Assembly (NCBI RefSeq): GCF_019966515.1
Contig: NZ_JAIMIB010000002.1
Location: 310,001 to 374,000 of the forward strand
DNA length: 64,000 bases
Direction of reading: 5' to 3'
From: Roseovarius aestuarii
Lineage (GTDB): Bacteria; Pseudomonadota; Alphaproteobacteria; Rhodobacterales; Rhodobacteraceae
Shown: positions 46,151 through 55,807 of the stretch, in pieces
Position numbering within the stretch: the stretch's first letter is position 1
How the letters are laid out: each line of letters opens with the position of its first letter
Made by a program: the position numbers and the translations under genes
The notes under the pieces: generated by a model
Databases searched by the model: none
Told to the model about the DNA's origin: nothing
The model's input: the letters and a program-made list of their open reading frames with translations, nothing else

Positions 46151-46381
46151 CTAGTGCCAGAATGGGCGACGGGCCTCCGTACAAGCCGCGTCGCGTTCGA
46201 TGCCGATGTCGCGCAACATATGTTCGTCCAGCCGCGCGAGCTGTTTTCGAGTGCGATAATTCATGTCCCACTTGGTCACGATCACGGCAAACTGTACCGC
46301 CACACGTGCCAGGAAGGGCAGGGGGTATCCGCCTGTGGTCATCAGGCTGTCGGGGAGTTTGATCGTAATTGCATGTGACAT
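46151..46381 (-). CDS. DUF1127 small protein
   Basis: A 76-residue protein with the DUF1127 motif near the C-terminus (YRTRKQLARLDEHMLRDIGI, then RDAACTEARRPFWH). DUF1127 proteins in alphaproteobacteria are short, Arg-rich, often stress- or phosphate-linked, and some bind RNA. GGAG sits 6 bases before the ATG at 46381; an ATG at 46393 lacks one. It is divergent from a MocR-type regulator, whose operator-like repeats lie in the shared 92 bp region, so it is probably a regulated target. Confidence 0.88.
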   Translation of the reverse strand: MSHAITIKLPDSLMTTGGYPLPFLARVAVQFAVIVTKWDMNYRTRKQLARLDEHMLRDIGIERDAACTEARRPFWH

Positions 46382-46393
46382 TGTGGGCTCCAT

Positions 46394-46486
46394 AATTGTA
46401 TTGACACAATGCGGAATAATTCCGTAACATAGGGATACAATTTATGTAATGTGGCGTCGAGAAAAAGATTGTAATGGATACAATGT
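46394..46486. promoter_or_regulatory. Divergent promoter with repeated ATTGTA/TACAAT sites
   Basis: ATTGTATTGACACAAT (46395-46410) and ATTGTAATGGATACAAT (46469-46485) are imperfect palindromes of the same type, with a half-like GGATACAAT (46433-46441) between. TTGACA (46401-46406) with TAACAT (46425-46430), spacer 18, can serve as promoter for the plus-strand regulator. The second palindrome overlaps its start codon, suggesting autoregulation. Confidence 0.55.
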
Positions 46487-47862
46487 GGCGACCTGACCTG
46501 TCGAGAGCGGGGAGATCGAAATACAAGGCGCTGGCAGATGCGCTGCGCAAGGGCATTGCTGACGGCATGTTGCCGAAGGGCAGCAAGGTGCCGCCAGTCC
46601 GCGAACTGGCCTATCGCATTTCGGTCACGCCCGGGACTGTGGCGCGGGCCTATTCCTCTCTGATTGATGAGGGATTACTTGAGGCTGGCGTTGGTCGGGG
46701 GACCTTTGTTGCAGATCGAAAGGTTCGTGCGAAAGAACCGGTTGATTGGCCCGCGACAGTTTCGTTCCGGTCGCCATGGATGCCGGATGTGGGGCAGTCT
46801 GACCTTTTGCGAGACGCCATGAGGAACGTGGCCGAAAACGCCGACCCGCTGGACTTGATGCAATATCCAAATCAGAATCTGGGCGGGGCAGATGACCGAC
46901 CTCTTCGCGATACAATACGGAGCCAATTGGAAGATTTACCGGTCGGAAACTTCACGGCAAATGACATTGTATTGGCACACGGGGCGCAAAACGCCATGCT
47001 GGCCGTTTTGCAAACCGTTTTGGAGGGGCCGGAACCGGTGGTGCTGATCGAACAGCATGCCTATGCCGGGTTCCGCCGCGCTGCAGAACTGTGCCGGGCG
47101 CGCGTGGTTGCCGTTGAATGCGACGATGAGGGGCCGCGGCCGGATCTCTTGCAGGAAGCAGTGCAGCGTCACCGGGCACAGATTTTCCTGACCTCGGCCG
47201 AGGTCAACAATCCGACCTTGCGGACAACGACACCGCGGCGACGGCGCGAGATCGCCTCGGTCGCGCGGCGTTTCGGGATGCATGTGCTGGACGATGATTG
47301 CTACAAGCTGACCCCGGCAAGCGGTGAGAGTTACCGGGCGTTGTTGCCGGATTTGGGGTGGTACGTGTCGTCGCCGTCAAAATCGCTCACGCCGTCTCTG
47401 CGGGTAGGCTGGGTGATTGCGCCGCGCTTTCGCGCCAAGGATCTGGCCCGTACGGTGTCTTTTGGCAGCTTCGGACTGGCGCGGCCTCTGACGGACATTA
47501 CCCACGCGGTGCTCAACGATCCGCGGCTGCCGGATGTGCTGGCCAAAACCCGCGAGGCAATGGCAGCACGGGTGCGGCTGGCGGTCAACCATCTGGGCGG
47601 ACATGATGTGACCTGGCACGAGGATGTGCCGCTTTTATGGATATCGCTGCCCGGCGGTTGGCGGGCAAGCCGCTTTGTCAGACAGGCGCAGGATCGCGGT
47701 GTGCTTCTGAAATCGTCGGAGGATTTCGTGCTGCGCGACAAACGTGCCCCGCATTCCATCCGGATGGCGATTAACGCACAAATCGCCACGGGGTGTTTCG
47801 AGGCGGCGGTGGACAAGATCCGCGACCTGCTGGACAATCCGAACGAGGAAATAACCGTCTGA
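46474..47862 (+). CDS. MocR/PdxR-type GntR regulator with aminotransferase domain
   Basis: A 462-residue fusion: GntR winged helix (about 8-80; YKALADALRKGIADGMLPKG, PPVRELAYRISVTPGTVARAY) and a class I aminotransferase-like domain (about 110-455) with the PLP lysine in SSPSKSLTPSLRVGW (Lys303). Such regulators sense PLP or amino compounds and rarely catalyse transamination. Divergent from the DUF1127 gene with repeated operator-like sites. No pdxST is nearby, so a target other than PLP synthesis is likely. MDTMWRP starts at 46474; an internal ATG at 46483 is possible. Confidence 0.9.
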   Translation: MDTMWRPDLSRAGRSKYKALADALRKGIADGMLPKGSKVPPVRELAYRISVTPGTVARAYSSLIDEGLLEAGVGRGTFVADRKVRAKEPVDWPATVSFRSPWMPDVGQSDLLRDAMRNVAENADPLDLMQYPNQNLGGADDRPLRDTIRSQLEDLPVGNFTANDIVLAHGAQNAMLAVLQTVLEGPEPVVLIEQHAYAGFRRAAELCRARVVAVECDDEGPRPDLLQEAVQRHRAQIFLTSAEVNNPTLRTTTPRRRREIASVARRFGMHVLDDDCYKLTPASGESYRALLPDLGWYVSSPSKSLTPSLRVGWVIAPRFRAKDLARTVSFGSFGLARPLTDITHAVLNDPRLPDVLAKTREAMAARVRLAVNHLGGHDVTWHEDVPLLWISLPGGWRASRFVRQAQDRGVLLKSSEDFVLRDKRAPHSIRMAINAQIATGCFEAAVDKIRDLLDNPNEEITV

Positions 47863-48051
47863 GCCCTGGAACAGTGGGCGCCTCACCTTCGGGTTAGTGA
47901 CGCTTGACGCGAAATCTGACCCGAGATATGCCGCCCAACAGATTGCAGACAACATCAAAATGATTGGCTTGCGCGATCTCGTCAGCTACCGGTTGGCTTC
48001 GGTCGGCCATACATGACGATCCAATTGTCGGTTTCGGGTTTAAGACATCAG

Positions 48052-50037
48052 ATGAAATACAGACCCGAAATTGATGGCTTGCGCGCAGTGGCGGTTGTGC
48101 CGGTCATCCTTTTCCATGCGGGGTTCCCCGGCGTTAGCGGCGGGTATGTCGGCGTTGACGTGTTTTTCGTTATCAGCGGTTACCTGATCACAACCATCCT
48201 TATCGATGAACGCGAAAAGGGCACCTATTCCCTGCTGGGTTTTTACGATCGGCGTGCCCGGCGCATCCTTCCGGCGCTGTTCTTTGTGCTGTTGTGCACC
48301 ATTCCCTTTGCCTGGTACTGGATACCGCCCGATGCGTTCGAAGATTACGCCCGCAGCCTGGCCTTTGCCGCGCTTTTCATCTCGAATATCCATTTCATCG
48401 AGCATTCCGGCTATTTCGACGCGGCAGCCCAACTCAGGCCGTTGCTACATACCTGGAGCCTTGCGGTCGAAGAGCAGTATTATCTGCTGTTTCCGCTGGT
48501 TCTCTGGGCGTTAGGGGCGTTTAGTCGGCGCAAACATCTCTGGGTTTTCTTAGGCCTCTCGGGCATTTCTTTGGGCATTGCTGAATGGGGTCTGCGCAAC
48601 TACCCGCTCGAAAACTTCTTTTTCACACCCTCGCGGCTGTGGGAGCTTCTGGGCGGGTCGATCTGCGCGGCCATTCTGATGGGCCGCAGCCAGCCTCGCA
48701 ACGATATTCTGGCACTGACAGGGCTGGCAATGATCCTGTTTTGCGTCTTCTGGTATGGCACCGGGGTCAGGTTTCCGTCGCTTTACACCTTGGTGCCGGT
48801 GGTGGGCACCATGCTGATCATCCTCTTTGCAGCGACGGATGGCTGGACCGCGCGCTTATTGTCACTGCGCCCAATGGTGGCCATCGGGCTGATCAGCTAC
48901 AGTGCCTATCTCTGGCATCAACCGATATTCGTTCTTGCCAGGTATCGCAGCGTGTCTGAACCATCGCATGCGCTGATGGGGCTGCTGATACTGCTGTCAC
49001 TGGCGCTGGCCTGGCTGACATGGAAATTCGTCGAAGCACCATTTCGCAGGCGCGCGATTCTGGCCGGTCGCGCGTCGCTGCTGACAACCTCTGCAGTCGG
49101 TATCATCGCGCTTGCCAGTTTTGGGTTCTGGGGTGATGTCAATAAGGGTGTACCCGAGCGGCTGGACAGGATCGGATCAGAGTATCTGAGCGACCTGAGT
49201 GCACAGTTCAATGAATGGCGGCCGCAGGATATCTGCACCGAAGTCGAGCCCGTTCCCGGTAAACTATGCACGCTTCATCAGCCCGATAACCCGGTGTCGC
49301 GGGTGGCGTTACTGGGCGACAGCCACGCGCAGGCGATGCTGCCTGCCTTTGCAGAGCTTTCGAGGACGCGCAACTTTACCCTGATGCGCGGCGTTCGTGC
49401 GGCGTGCCCGCCGCTTCTGGGCGTCTATCTGACCTATGGCCGACAGGATGCACGGGAATGTTTCGACACGATGCAGGCCTATGTCCGCGACATCGACGGC
49501 AGTGACATCGACACCGTGTTTCTGGTCGCACGCTGGAGCCTATATGCAAGTGGCAATCTGGCGGGTGAAGATGCCGGTTTCATGATCAGCGATACGCTTG
49601 GCGATCAGTTCCAGACCCAGGCGGGTTGGAAGGCAAGTTTCGAATTGGGCCTTGACCGTATGCTTTCTGCGCTGCGGAAGGCGGATGTGCGCGTCATCTT
49701 GGTCCACGAAGTACCGCAACAACGGATATTTCCCGAAAATATCCTCTGGCAGGCCGTATCGCTGGGCGGCACCAAAACTGCGGCCGAGGCCAGGTTTAAG
49801 CAAAGTTTCATCAGGCGGGACGAGGTTGATGCATTGACGGGCTACGCGAACAAGGTTCTTTCGCAACTGGCAGAGGCGCATGGCGCTGAGACGCTGTCGT
49901 TGAACACGGTTTTCGAAGACGAGGATGCGTATGTCTGGTTCAAGGATGGCAATGTGCTGTTTCGCGATACGGATCACCTGACACTCCGTGGTGCGTTGAG
50001 CGTCGCGCCCCTGATTGCAGAGACACTGAGGCCGTAG
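48052..50037 (+). CDS. OafA/YrhL-type O-acyltransferase with SGNH domain, copy 1
   Basis: A 661-residue membrane protein. Residues about 1-340 form an acyltransferase-3 domain with about ten helices and the early YRPEIDGLRAVAV motif (Arg/Asp region). A C-terminal SGNH-like esterase domain follows (about 410-660) with LGDSHAQ (about residue 420) and DTDHLTLRG (about 638). Such enzymes acetylate lipopolysaccharide or other surface polysaccharides. The start is set by comparison with copy 2, which begins identically at MKYRPEIDGLR. An in-frame ATG at 48013 is possible. It lies immediately before rplM-rpsI. Confidence 0.87.
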   Translation: MKYRPEIDGLRAVAVVPVILFHAGFPGVSGGYVGVDVFFVISGYLITTILIDEREKGTYSLLGFYDRRARRILPALFFVLLCTIPFAWYWIPPDAFEDYARSLAFAALFISNIHFIEHSGYFDAAAQLRPLLHTWSLAVEEQYYLLFPLVLWALGAFSRRKHLWVFLGLSGISLGIAEWGLRNYPLENFFFTPSRLWELLGGSICAAILMGRSQPRNDILALTGLAMILFCVFWYGTGVRFPSLYTLVPVVGTMLIILFAATDGWTARLLSLRPMVAIGLISYSAYLWHQPIFVLARYRSVSEPSHALMGLLILLSLALAWLTWKFVEAPFRRRAILAGRASLLTTSAVGIIALASFGFWGDVNKGVPERLDRIGSEYLSDLSAQFNEWRPQDICTEVEPVPGKLCTLHQPDNPVSRVALLGDSHAQAMLPAFAELSRTRNFTLMRGVRAACPPLLGVYLTYGRQDARECFDTMQAYVRDIDGSDIDTVFLVARWSLYASGNLAGEDAGFMISDTLGDQFQTQAGWKASFELGLDRMLSALRKADVRVILVHEVPQQRIFPENILWQAVSLGGTKTAAEARFKQSFIRRDEVDALTGYANKVLSQLAEAHGAETLSLNTVFEDEDAYVWFKDGNVLFRDTDHLTLRGALSVAPLIAETLRP

Positions 50038-50106
50038 TTTGTGGGGTAAAATAATACCTATTTTTTAAACTACTGTTTTTACTATGTATAATTGACTTAG
50101 ATGTGC

Positions 50107-50134
50107 TTGACGTGATCGGCGCACCGGATATAAC
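50107..50134 (+). promoter_or_regulatory. Sigma-70-type promoter of rplM-rpsI
   Basis: TTGACG (50107-50112), 16-base spacer, TATAAC (50129-50134), about 66 bp before rplM. The leader between holds short pairable CCCCAAT/ATTCGGGG (from 50138), possibly autoregulatory. Confidence 0.6.
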
Positions 50135-50199
50135 GCCCCAATCAATTCGGGGATGAGCAGCCAGCCCATCCGGCATGTCAAACGATAGGGTTTCACCTT

Positions 50200-50664
50200 A
50201 TGAAAACATTCTCTGCAACACCGGCAGATATCGACAAGAAATGGATCCTGATTGACGCCGAGGGCGTTGTTCTGGGCCGTCTTGCGTCGATCATCGCCAT
50301 GCGCCTGCGCGGCAAGCACAAGGCGTCTTTTACACCCAACATGGACATGGGCGACAACGTGATTGTCATCAATGCCGACAAGGTTCAGTTGACCGGTAAC
50401 AAGCGCGAAAAGCCGAACTACTGGCACACCGGCCATCCGGGCGGCATCAAATCGCGCACTACCGGCCAGATCCTGGAAGGCGCGCATCCCGAGCGTGTTG
50501 TGACACAAGCGGTTAAGCGCATGCTGCCCGGCAACCGTCTGGCGCGTCAGCAGATGACCAATCTGCGCGTTTACGCTGGTACCGAGCATCCGCACGAGGC
50601 GCAAAGCCCCGAAGTGCTGGATGTGAAATCCATGAATTCCAAGAATACGCGGGTAGCAATCTGA
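50200..50664 (+). CDS. rplM: 50S ribosomal protein L13
   Basis: A 154-residue ribosomal protein (family about 142-155): [39 protein letters not shown] and [22 protein letters not shown] are diagnostic. First gene of the conserved rplM-rpsI operon; its stop overlaps the rpsI ATG. The C-terminal extension ([19 protein letters not shown]) is usual in Rhodobacterales. Confidence 0.97.
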   Translation: MKTFSATPADIDKKWILIDAEGVVLGRLASIIAMRLRGKHKASFTPNMDMGDNVIVINADKVQLTGNKREKPNYWHTGHPGGIKSRTTGQILEGAHPERVVTQAVKRMLPGNRLARQQMTNLRVYAGTEHPHEAQSPEVLDVKSMNSKNTRVAI

Positions 50665-51158
50665 TGGCTGAAGAAATCAAATCTCTCGAAGGTCTGGAAG
50701 CGGTTGCCGAAGGTGTCACCGCCGAGGCCGTAGTCGAAACCCTTGAGCCGCGCGAACCCGTTCGTGACGAGCTGGGCCGTGCCTATGCCACCGGTAAGCG
50801 GAAAGATGCGGTTGCCCGCGTCTGGATCAAGCCGGGTTCCGGCAAGGTCGAAGTCAACGGCAAGGAAATGAATGCCTATTTCGCGCGTCCGGTGCTGCAG
50901 ATGATCCTGCGTCAGCCGTTCTCGGTTGCCGGTGTCGAAGATCAGTTCGACGTGAAGGCAACCGTCAAGGGCGGTGGTCTTAGCGGTCAGGCCGGTGCGG
51001 TCAAGCACGGTATTTCGAAAGCGCTCCAACTCTACGAACCCAGCCTGCGCGGGGCGCTTAAGGCTGCTGGCTTCCTGACCCGCGACAGCCGCGTGGTCGA
51101 GCGGAAGAAATACGGTAAGCGCAAGGCGCGCCGGAGCTTCCAGTTCTCGAAGCGTTAA
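50664..51158 (+). CDS. rpsI: 30S ribosomal protein S9
   Basis: A 164-residue protein with an N-terminal acidic extension (about 1-38) found in alphaproteobacteria, followed by the S9 core ([36 protein letters not shown]) and the invariant basic C-terminus RRSFQFSKR that contacts P-site tRNA. It starts one base into the rplM stop and is followed by a terminator. Confidence 0.97.
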   Translation: MAEEIKSLEGLEAVAEGVTAEAVVETLEPREPVRDELGRAYATGKRKDAVARVWIKPGSGKVEVNGKEMNAYFARPVLQMILRQPFSVAGVEDQFDVKATVKGGGLSGQAGAVKHGISKALQLYEPSLRGALKAAGFLTRDSRVVERKKYGKRKARRSFQFSKR

Positions 51159-51185
51159 GACGTCTTGTGGCGCAAATGAATACGG

Positions 51186-51219
51186 AAAGGCGCTGTGGTT
51201 TATCCCCGGCGCCTTTTTT
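51186..51219 (+). terminator. Rho-independent terminator of rplM-rpsI
   Basis: AAAGGCGC (51186-51193) pairs with GCGCCTTT, separated by about 16 bases, then a T-run to 51219. It lies 27 bp after the rpsI stop and before the second acyltransferase gene, which therefore needs its own promoter. Confidence 0.85.
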
Positions 51220-51280
51220 CTACGCTGGATCGATATGGGGTGCGGTATAGCACTCGTCTGGTTTGATACTGAGATTTTGA

Positions 51281-53272
51281 ATGAAGTACCGCCCGGAAAT
51301 TGATGGCTTGCGCTCGGTGGCTGTGCTTCCGGTCATTCTGTTTCATGCCGGGTATTCATTTTTCAGCGGCGGCTATGTGGGCGTTGATGTTTTTTTCGTC
51401 ATCAGCGGCTACCTGATCACCACCATTCTGATCGACGAGCGTGAAAAGGGCACGTATTCCCTGCTGGGATTTTACGAACGCCGCGCGCGGCGTATCTTGC
51501 CCGCACTGTTTCTTGTCCTGATCTGCACGATCCCTTTTGCGTGGCGCTGGATACCACCTGATCCCTTCGAGGATTACGCGCGCAGCCTGTCCTATGCGGC
51601 GATGTTCATCTCGAACATCCATTTTCTCGAAAAATCCTCCTATTTCGATGTCGGGGCCGAATTTCGTCCGCTGCTACACACCTGGAGCCTCGCGGTTGAA
51701 GAGCAATATTACCTGCTCTTCCCACTGGTCCTGTGGGTTCAGGGCAGCTTCATGCGCCGCAAGTTCCTGATTGTCTTTCTGCTTCTGTCGGCGCTGTCCA
51801 TCGGGTTGGCAGAATGGGGGTGGCGCAATTATCCGACCGAAAACTTCTTTTTCTCACCTTCGCGCCTGTGGGAACTGCTGGCCGGATCGATCTGCGCGGC
51901 GATCCTGTTCAACCGGGCGCAGATGCGCAATGACGTGTTGGCGCTTGCCGGGCTTTTGATGATTGCTGGCTGCGTTGTGTTCTACAATGAGGCCGTACCA
52001 TTCCCGTCAGTCTACACCATCGTCCCGGTTCTGGGCACGGCGCTGATCATTCTCTTTGCCGACAAGACAACCCTGACGGCCCGGTTCCTGTCGCTTTCGC
52101 CATTGGTCGGGATCGGCTTGATCAGCTATAGCGCTTATTTGTGGCATCAACCGCTTTTTGCCTTTGCCCGCATTCGCAGCGTGAACGAGCCGTCGACCCT
52201 GTTGATGAGCAGCTTGGCGCTGGCCTCATTGGTGCTGGCTTATCTGACCTGGCGGTTTGTGGAAACGCCATTTCGGCGCCGGGTTATCCTGTCGAAGCGA
52301 AACAAGCTGCTGTCTGCCAGCGCCATAGGTATCGTACTCTTCGCCGGCTTTGGGACCTGGGGGGATGAAACCAAGGGGTTTCCGATCAGGGTTCAGGAAA
52401 GCACGCCGGGTCTGTTGACGGCGCTGCGTGCACAGGTGGCCGAGCGTTGGCCGCAGAATACCTGCAAAAATGAGAAGACTGACCCTGAGCAAGGCCTCTG
52501 TGTTTTGTACGAAGCCGATGCACCGGTAACGAGCGTAGCGGTTTTGGGTGACAGCCACGCCCAATCGCTGCTTCCCGCGTTCAAAGAATTACCACGCAGT
52601 CATGGCGTGAACGTGCTGCGCGGGGTCCGGGCGGCCTGTCCGCCTCTGCTGGGTGTATATCTTGTAAGCGGCGGGGCAGATGCCCTGATCTGTCATAATG
52701 TCGCGCAGAAAATGGCTAAGCAGGTTGTCCGCCGCAACGTCGATGCGGTCTTCATCGCGGCACGGTGGAGCCTTTACGCCACTGGTGACTATAGCGGCGA
52801 GAACACCCCTTTTGCCCTGACCCTGACGCCGGGTACCCGGTTGCAGAGTGACGAGGACCGGCGGGTTAATTTCGAGGCGGCGCTTGATCAGACCGTTGCC
52901 TTCTACCGAGAGGCGGGGTTACGCGTGATCCTTGTTGCGCAGGTGCCGCAGCAATGGGTGCTGCCGGATAACGTGGTGTTGCAGTCGATGCTGCAAAGCC
53001 TTGATGACGAGCAAAGCCGCCAGAAGATAAGGACCAGTTTCGTCGAGCGCGAGAGGTTTCATGAGTTGACCAGCTATGCCGATAGCGTGCTGGCGAAAAT
53101 GGCCGACAAATACGGCGCGGAAATTCTGTCGCTGAACGATTTTTTCGTGGATGGCGAAGCCTATGCCTGGTTTCGCGACGACGTAGCGCTTTATCGCGAT
53201 AGCGATCACCTATCGATCGAGGGCGCACTGGCGGTGTCGCCGTTGGTCGTCGAACACTATATGCACCGTTAG
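51281..53272 (+). CDS. OafA/YrhL-type O-acyltransferase with SGNH domain, copy 2
   Basis: A 663-residue paralogue of the gene at 48052, with the same architecture: membrane acyltransferase-3 domain (about 1-340), then SGNH-like domain with LGDSHAQ (about 420) and DSDHLSIEG (about 640). Large blocks are identical or nearly so (FFVISGYLITTILIDEREKG), while the C-terminal half diverges more (AVAERWPQNTCKNEKTDPEQG). Both therefore look functional and may modify different sugars. It begins MKYRPEIDGLRSVAV and ends 7 bp from the convergent TetR gene. Confidence 0.88.
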   Translation: MKYRPEIDGLRSVAVLPVILFHAGYSFFSGGYVGVDVFFVISGYLITTILIDEREKGTYSLLGFYERRARRILPALFLVLICTIPFAWRWIPPDPFEDYARSLSYAAMFISNIHFLEKSSYFDVGAEFRPLLHTWSLAVEEQYYLLFPLVLWVQGSFMRRKFLIVFLLLSALSIGLAEWGWRNYPTENFFFSPSRLWELLAGSICAAILFNRAQMRNDVLALAGLLMIAGCVVFYNEAVPFPSVYTIVPVLGTALIILFADKTTLTARFLSLSPLVGIGLISYSAYLWHQPLFAFARIRSVNEPSTLLMSSLALASLVLAYLTWRFVETPFRRRVILSKRNKLLSASAIGIVLFAGFGTWGDETKGFPIRVQESTPGLLTALRAQVAERWPQNTCKNEKTDPEQGLCVLYEADAPVTSVAVLGDSHAQSLLPAFKELPRSHGVNVLRGVRAACPPLLGVYLVSGGADALICHNVAQKMAKQVVRRNVDAVFIAARWSLYATGDYSGENTPFALTLTPGTRLQSDEDRRVNFEAALDQTVAFYREAGLRVILVAQVPQQWVLPDNVVLQSMLQSLDDEQSRQKIRTSFVERERFHELTSYADSVLAKMADKYGAEILSLNDFFVDGEAYAWFRDDVALYRDSDHLSIEGALAVSPLVVEHYMHR

Positions 53273-53279
53273 TTTCAGA

Positions 53280-53897
53280 TCATTCGTCGGGCGGCATAAG
53301 CCCTAGCCCGCGCAGGTAAATGCCTATTCCGGTTTCCAGCAGATCTTCGGGCGGAAACGGGCTTTGCGTGCCTGGGGAGTTGCGGGCAAACAACTCGACC
53401 ACACCGTGGCTGAGTGCCCAGACATGGGCCGAAAACATTGACGGTGGCGGGCGTTTTTCCGGCGGGATATGCTGGCTGAGCTCTTCGGCTGCGCGTTCCA
53501 GAACGGCGCGTGCCCGGCCCGAAATCGCTGCAAGTTCCGGTGTACGGTTTACCGAGATACCGCTTTCGAACATCGCGATATAGTGACCGGGGTATTTCCG
53601 GGCGAAGGCCAGATAGGCGCGGCCCGTGGCTTCGAACGACGCCAATGCCGAGGGTTGGCCCTTTTCATAGGCGTGCTGCATCAGGTCGGCAAAAACCTCA
53701 TAGCCTTGACGGGCGGCTTCGGCGATCAGGTCCTCGCGACCCTCGAAATGTCGATACACCGCAGCCGGGGTGACACCGGCCTGCTTTGCCGCTTCGGACA
53801 GGGTGAAGCCGGTCGGACCCTTGGCCTCGATCAGTTGCAACGCTGCTTCGACCAGTGCCTGGCGCAGATTGCCGTGATGATAGCCGCGTTTAGGCAT
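53280..53897 (-). CDS. TetR/AcrR family regulator
   Basis: A 205-residue repressor: N-terminal HTH (about 8-55; [41 protein letters not shown]) and a helical ligand domain (C-terminal TetR_C_33-like, [14 protein letters not shown]). Its ATG at 53897 overlaps the end of ppk2 by 8 bases, so it is co-transcribed with ppk2. A longer open frame extends into ppk2 and is not used. The ligand is unknown. Confidence 0.87.
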   Translation of the reverse strand: MPKRGYHHGNLRQALVEAALQLIEAKGPTGFTLSEAAKQAGVTPAAVYRHFEGREDLIAEAARQGYEVFADLMQHAYEKGQPSALASFEATGRAYLAFARKYPGHYIAMFESGISVNRTPELAAISGRARAVLERAAEELSQHIPPEKRPPPSMFSAHVWALSHGVVELFARNSPGTQSPFPPEDLLETGIGIYLRGLGLMPPDE

Positions 53898-54759
53898 CCC
53901 AGATCTCGGGTCCGGCACAGATTGCGGTATCGACCGTGCCGATGGCAGCGGTATCTTTATGGGTATAGTCGATACGGTGCAGCGCATGCCGGATCGCGGC
54001 CAGACGCGCCCGACGTTTGTCATCCGAGCGAATGATCGTCCACGGGGCCTCGGTCGTGTGGCTGCGGTCCAGCGTTTCGCGGATAGCGGCACTGTAGTCG
54101 TCCCATTTGTTCAGCCCTTCGACGTCGATCCAACTGAGCTTCCATTGTTTCAGCGGGTCGCTTTCGCGCTTGAGGAACCGGCGAAGCTGTTCGGCGCGGC
54201 CCACATTTAGCCAGAACTTGATCAGGTGGATGCCCTCATCCACCAGCATCTTTTCAAAGTCCGGCACCTGGTGAAAAAACTTCTCGCGCTGATCGTCGGT
54301 ACAAAAGCCAAAGACCTTTTCGACCACGCCGCGATTGTACCAGCTGCGATCATAGAAGACGATTTCACCACCCGAGGGAAGGTGGTCTATGTAGCGCTGG
54401 AAATACCATTGACTGGCCTCCGACTCAGTTGGTTTTGATAGCGCCACGACACGAGCACCGCGCGGATTGAGGTTTTCGCGGAAGCGCTTGATCGTGCCAC
54501 CCTTGCCAGCAGCATCGCGGCCTTCGAATACCATGGCGACACGCGCGCCGGTGTCCTTGGCCCAGGCCTGCATCTTGACCAATTCGATCTGAAGCCGGGC
54601 CATATCCTGTTCGTAGGCCTTGCGCGGCGTCCGTTCGGAATGCGGATAGTTGGCATCCAGAATATCGCCCTTTTCGGCCCGGCGTATGGCGTTGCGCACC
54701 ATGTCGGGCGCATCATTTTCGTAAAAGGCGCTGATGGCGCCGTCGAAGGGCAACTGCAT
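53890..54759 (-). CDS. ppk2: Polyphosphate kinase 2
   Basis: A 289-residue PPK2 that transfers phosphate between polyphosphate and nucleotides (GDP or ADP). Walker A-like [10 protein letters not shown] (79-88), Walker B DRSWYNRG (137-144) and the lid segment [12 protein letters not shown] are present. The short one-domain form corresponds to the class favouring NDP phosphorylation, but class assignment is not certain. GAGGAGAGG precedes the ATG. It overlaps the downstream TetR gene, suggesting that the regulator reports on its own operon. Confidence 0.92.
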   Translation of the reverse strand: MQLPFDGAISAFYENDAPDMVRNAIRRAEKGDILDANYPHSERTPRKAYEQDMARLQIELVKMQAWAKDTGARVAMVFEGRDAAGKGGTIKRFRENLNPRGARVVALSKPTESEASQWYFQRYIDHLPSGGEIVFYDRSWYNRGVVEKVFGFCTDDQREKFFHQVPDFEKMLVDEGIHLIKFWLNVGRAEQLRRFLKRESDPLKQWKLSWIDVEGLNKWDDYSAAIRETLDRSHTTEAPWTIIRSDDKRRARLAAIRHALHRIDYTHKDTAAIGTVDTAICAGPEIWDA

Positions 54760-54826
54760 GGGCCTCTCCTCTTTTATGAGGGCGCTGTTTTTACGGCACT
54801 ATGGCGGGTCCGTGCGCCGTGTGCAA

Positions 54827-55804
54827 TCAGGGGCGCGTTCCGGCGCGGGCGGCAGCGCGGTCGATTGCTGCCAGAACCTGGCCGGGTGCGGCGTGCTGGG
54901 GCATGTGTCCGACGCCGTCAAGCCGAGTAAGGCGCGCGCGGGGTGCCTGTGTCACCAGCCGCTCGGCATGGACCGCGATGGGCACGGTTGTATCGGCGGT
55001 GCCGTGTACAATCTCAATCGGCATGGTCAGGGTCGTGCCGTAGCGCTTTTCCATCTGCACGATATGGGGTCTGAGGCTGCTGACCTGCTGGCCATTCGCA
55101 CGCAAGGTAATGCGCCGCAGGCTGAGGTCAGTGCCGATATAGTCGATATAGCCCTTTGGTGGCTGCTGCGGGGCGAAAACGGAGGTAACCGCGCTTTTCA
55201 CCCGTGCCTCGGGCGTCAGCGCGGTGATCAACGGCACCACCGTGGCGCCGCCGACCGCAGAGCCGATGACCGTGTAGAGCCGGTCGAGATCACCGGGCCA
55301 GGGGTTTGACACGCCGCCCAGTGTGACCAGTGCTGCAGTGTCATCTGGCCGTGCCAACCCCCAGGCCAGCGTGACGGCACCGCCGTAGGAATGGCCCACG
55401 ACAATGGGGTTGCTTACACCCAGCTTATCCGCCGCTTTTTGTAGCAGCGCGGCCTGCTCTTGCGGGCTTTCGCCTCGGGTATTCCCCAGCCCGCCATATC
55501 CCGGCATCCGGTCGGTCCAGCCGTGGCCGGGCCGGTCAAAGGCGATGACGCGGTAGCGGTCGGTCAGTTGCCCCGCAAGCGCGAAGGTGAAATCGCGCAG
55601 ATTGCCGCCCGCGCCGTGGATCAGCACGAGATCGGGGCCCGACCCCTTGACCCAGGCATGCACACGCGTGCCATCGACATCGATGAACTGTCCGATGGGC
55701 GGGTGGGTCTCGCGCGCTGATGTCTCGCGCTTTTCGGCAAGAACGGTACATCCCGCGATCAGCGCCAAGGTAAGAAGAAGCACGCTTTTGAACGCGATAC
55801 TCAT
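54827..55804 (-). CDS. Alpha/beta-hydrolase lipoprotein
   Basis: A 325-residue hydrolase exported as a lipoprotein (MSIAFKSVLLLTLALIAGCT; lipobox IAGC, Cys19). The fold shows the oxyanion LIHGAGGNLRDF, nucleophile elbow VVGHSYGGAV (Ser139), acid HGTADTTVP and His in GVGHMPQ. The substrate (ester, epoxide or other) cannot be told. It starts 3 bp after the metA stop and may be co-transcribed with it. Confidence 0.87.
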   Translation of the reverse strand: MSIAFKSVLLLTLALIAGCTVLAEKRETSARETHPPIGQFIDVDGTRVHAWVKGSGPDLVLIHGAGGNLRDFTFALAGQLTDRYRVIAFDRPGHGWTDRMPGYGGLGNTRGESPQEQAALLQKAADKLGVSNPIVVGHSYGGAVTLAWGLARPDDTAALVTLGGVSNPWPGDLDRLYTVIGSAVGGATVVPLITALTPEARVKSAVTSVFAPQQPPKGYIDYIGTDLSLRRITLRANGQQVSSLRPHIVQMEKRYGTTLTMPIEIVHGTADTTVPIAVHAERLVTQAPRARLTRLDGVGHMPQHAAPGQVLAAIDRAAARAGTRP

Positions 55805-55807
55805 CGT

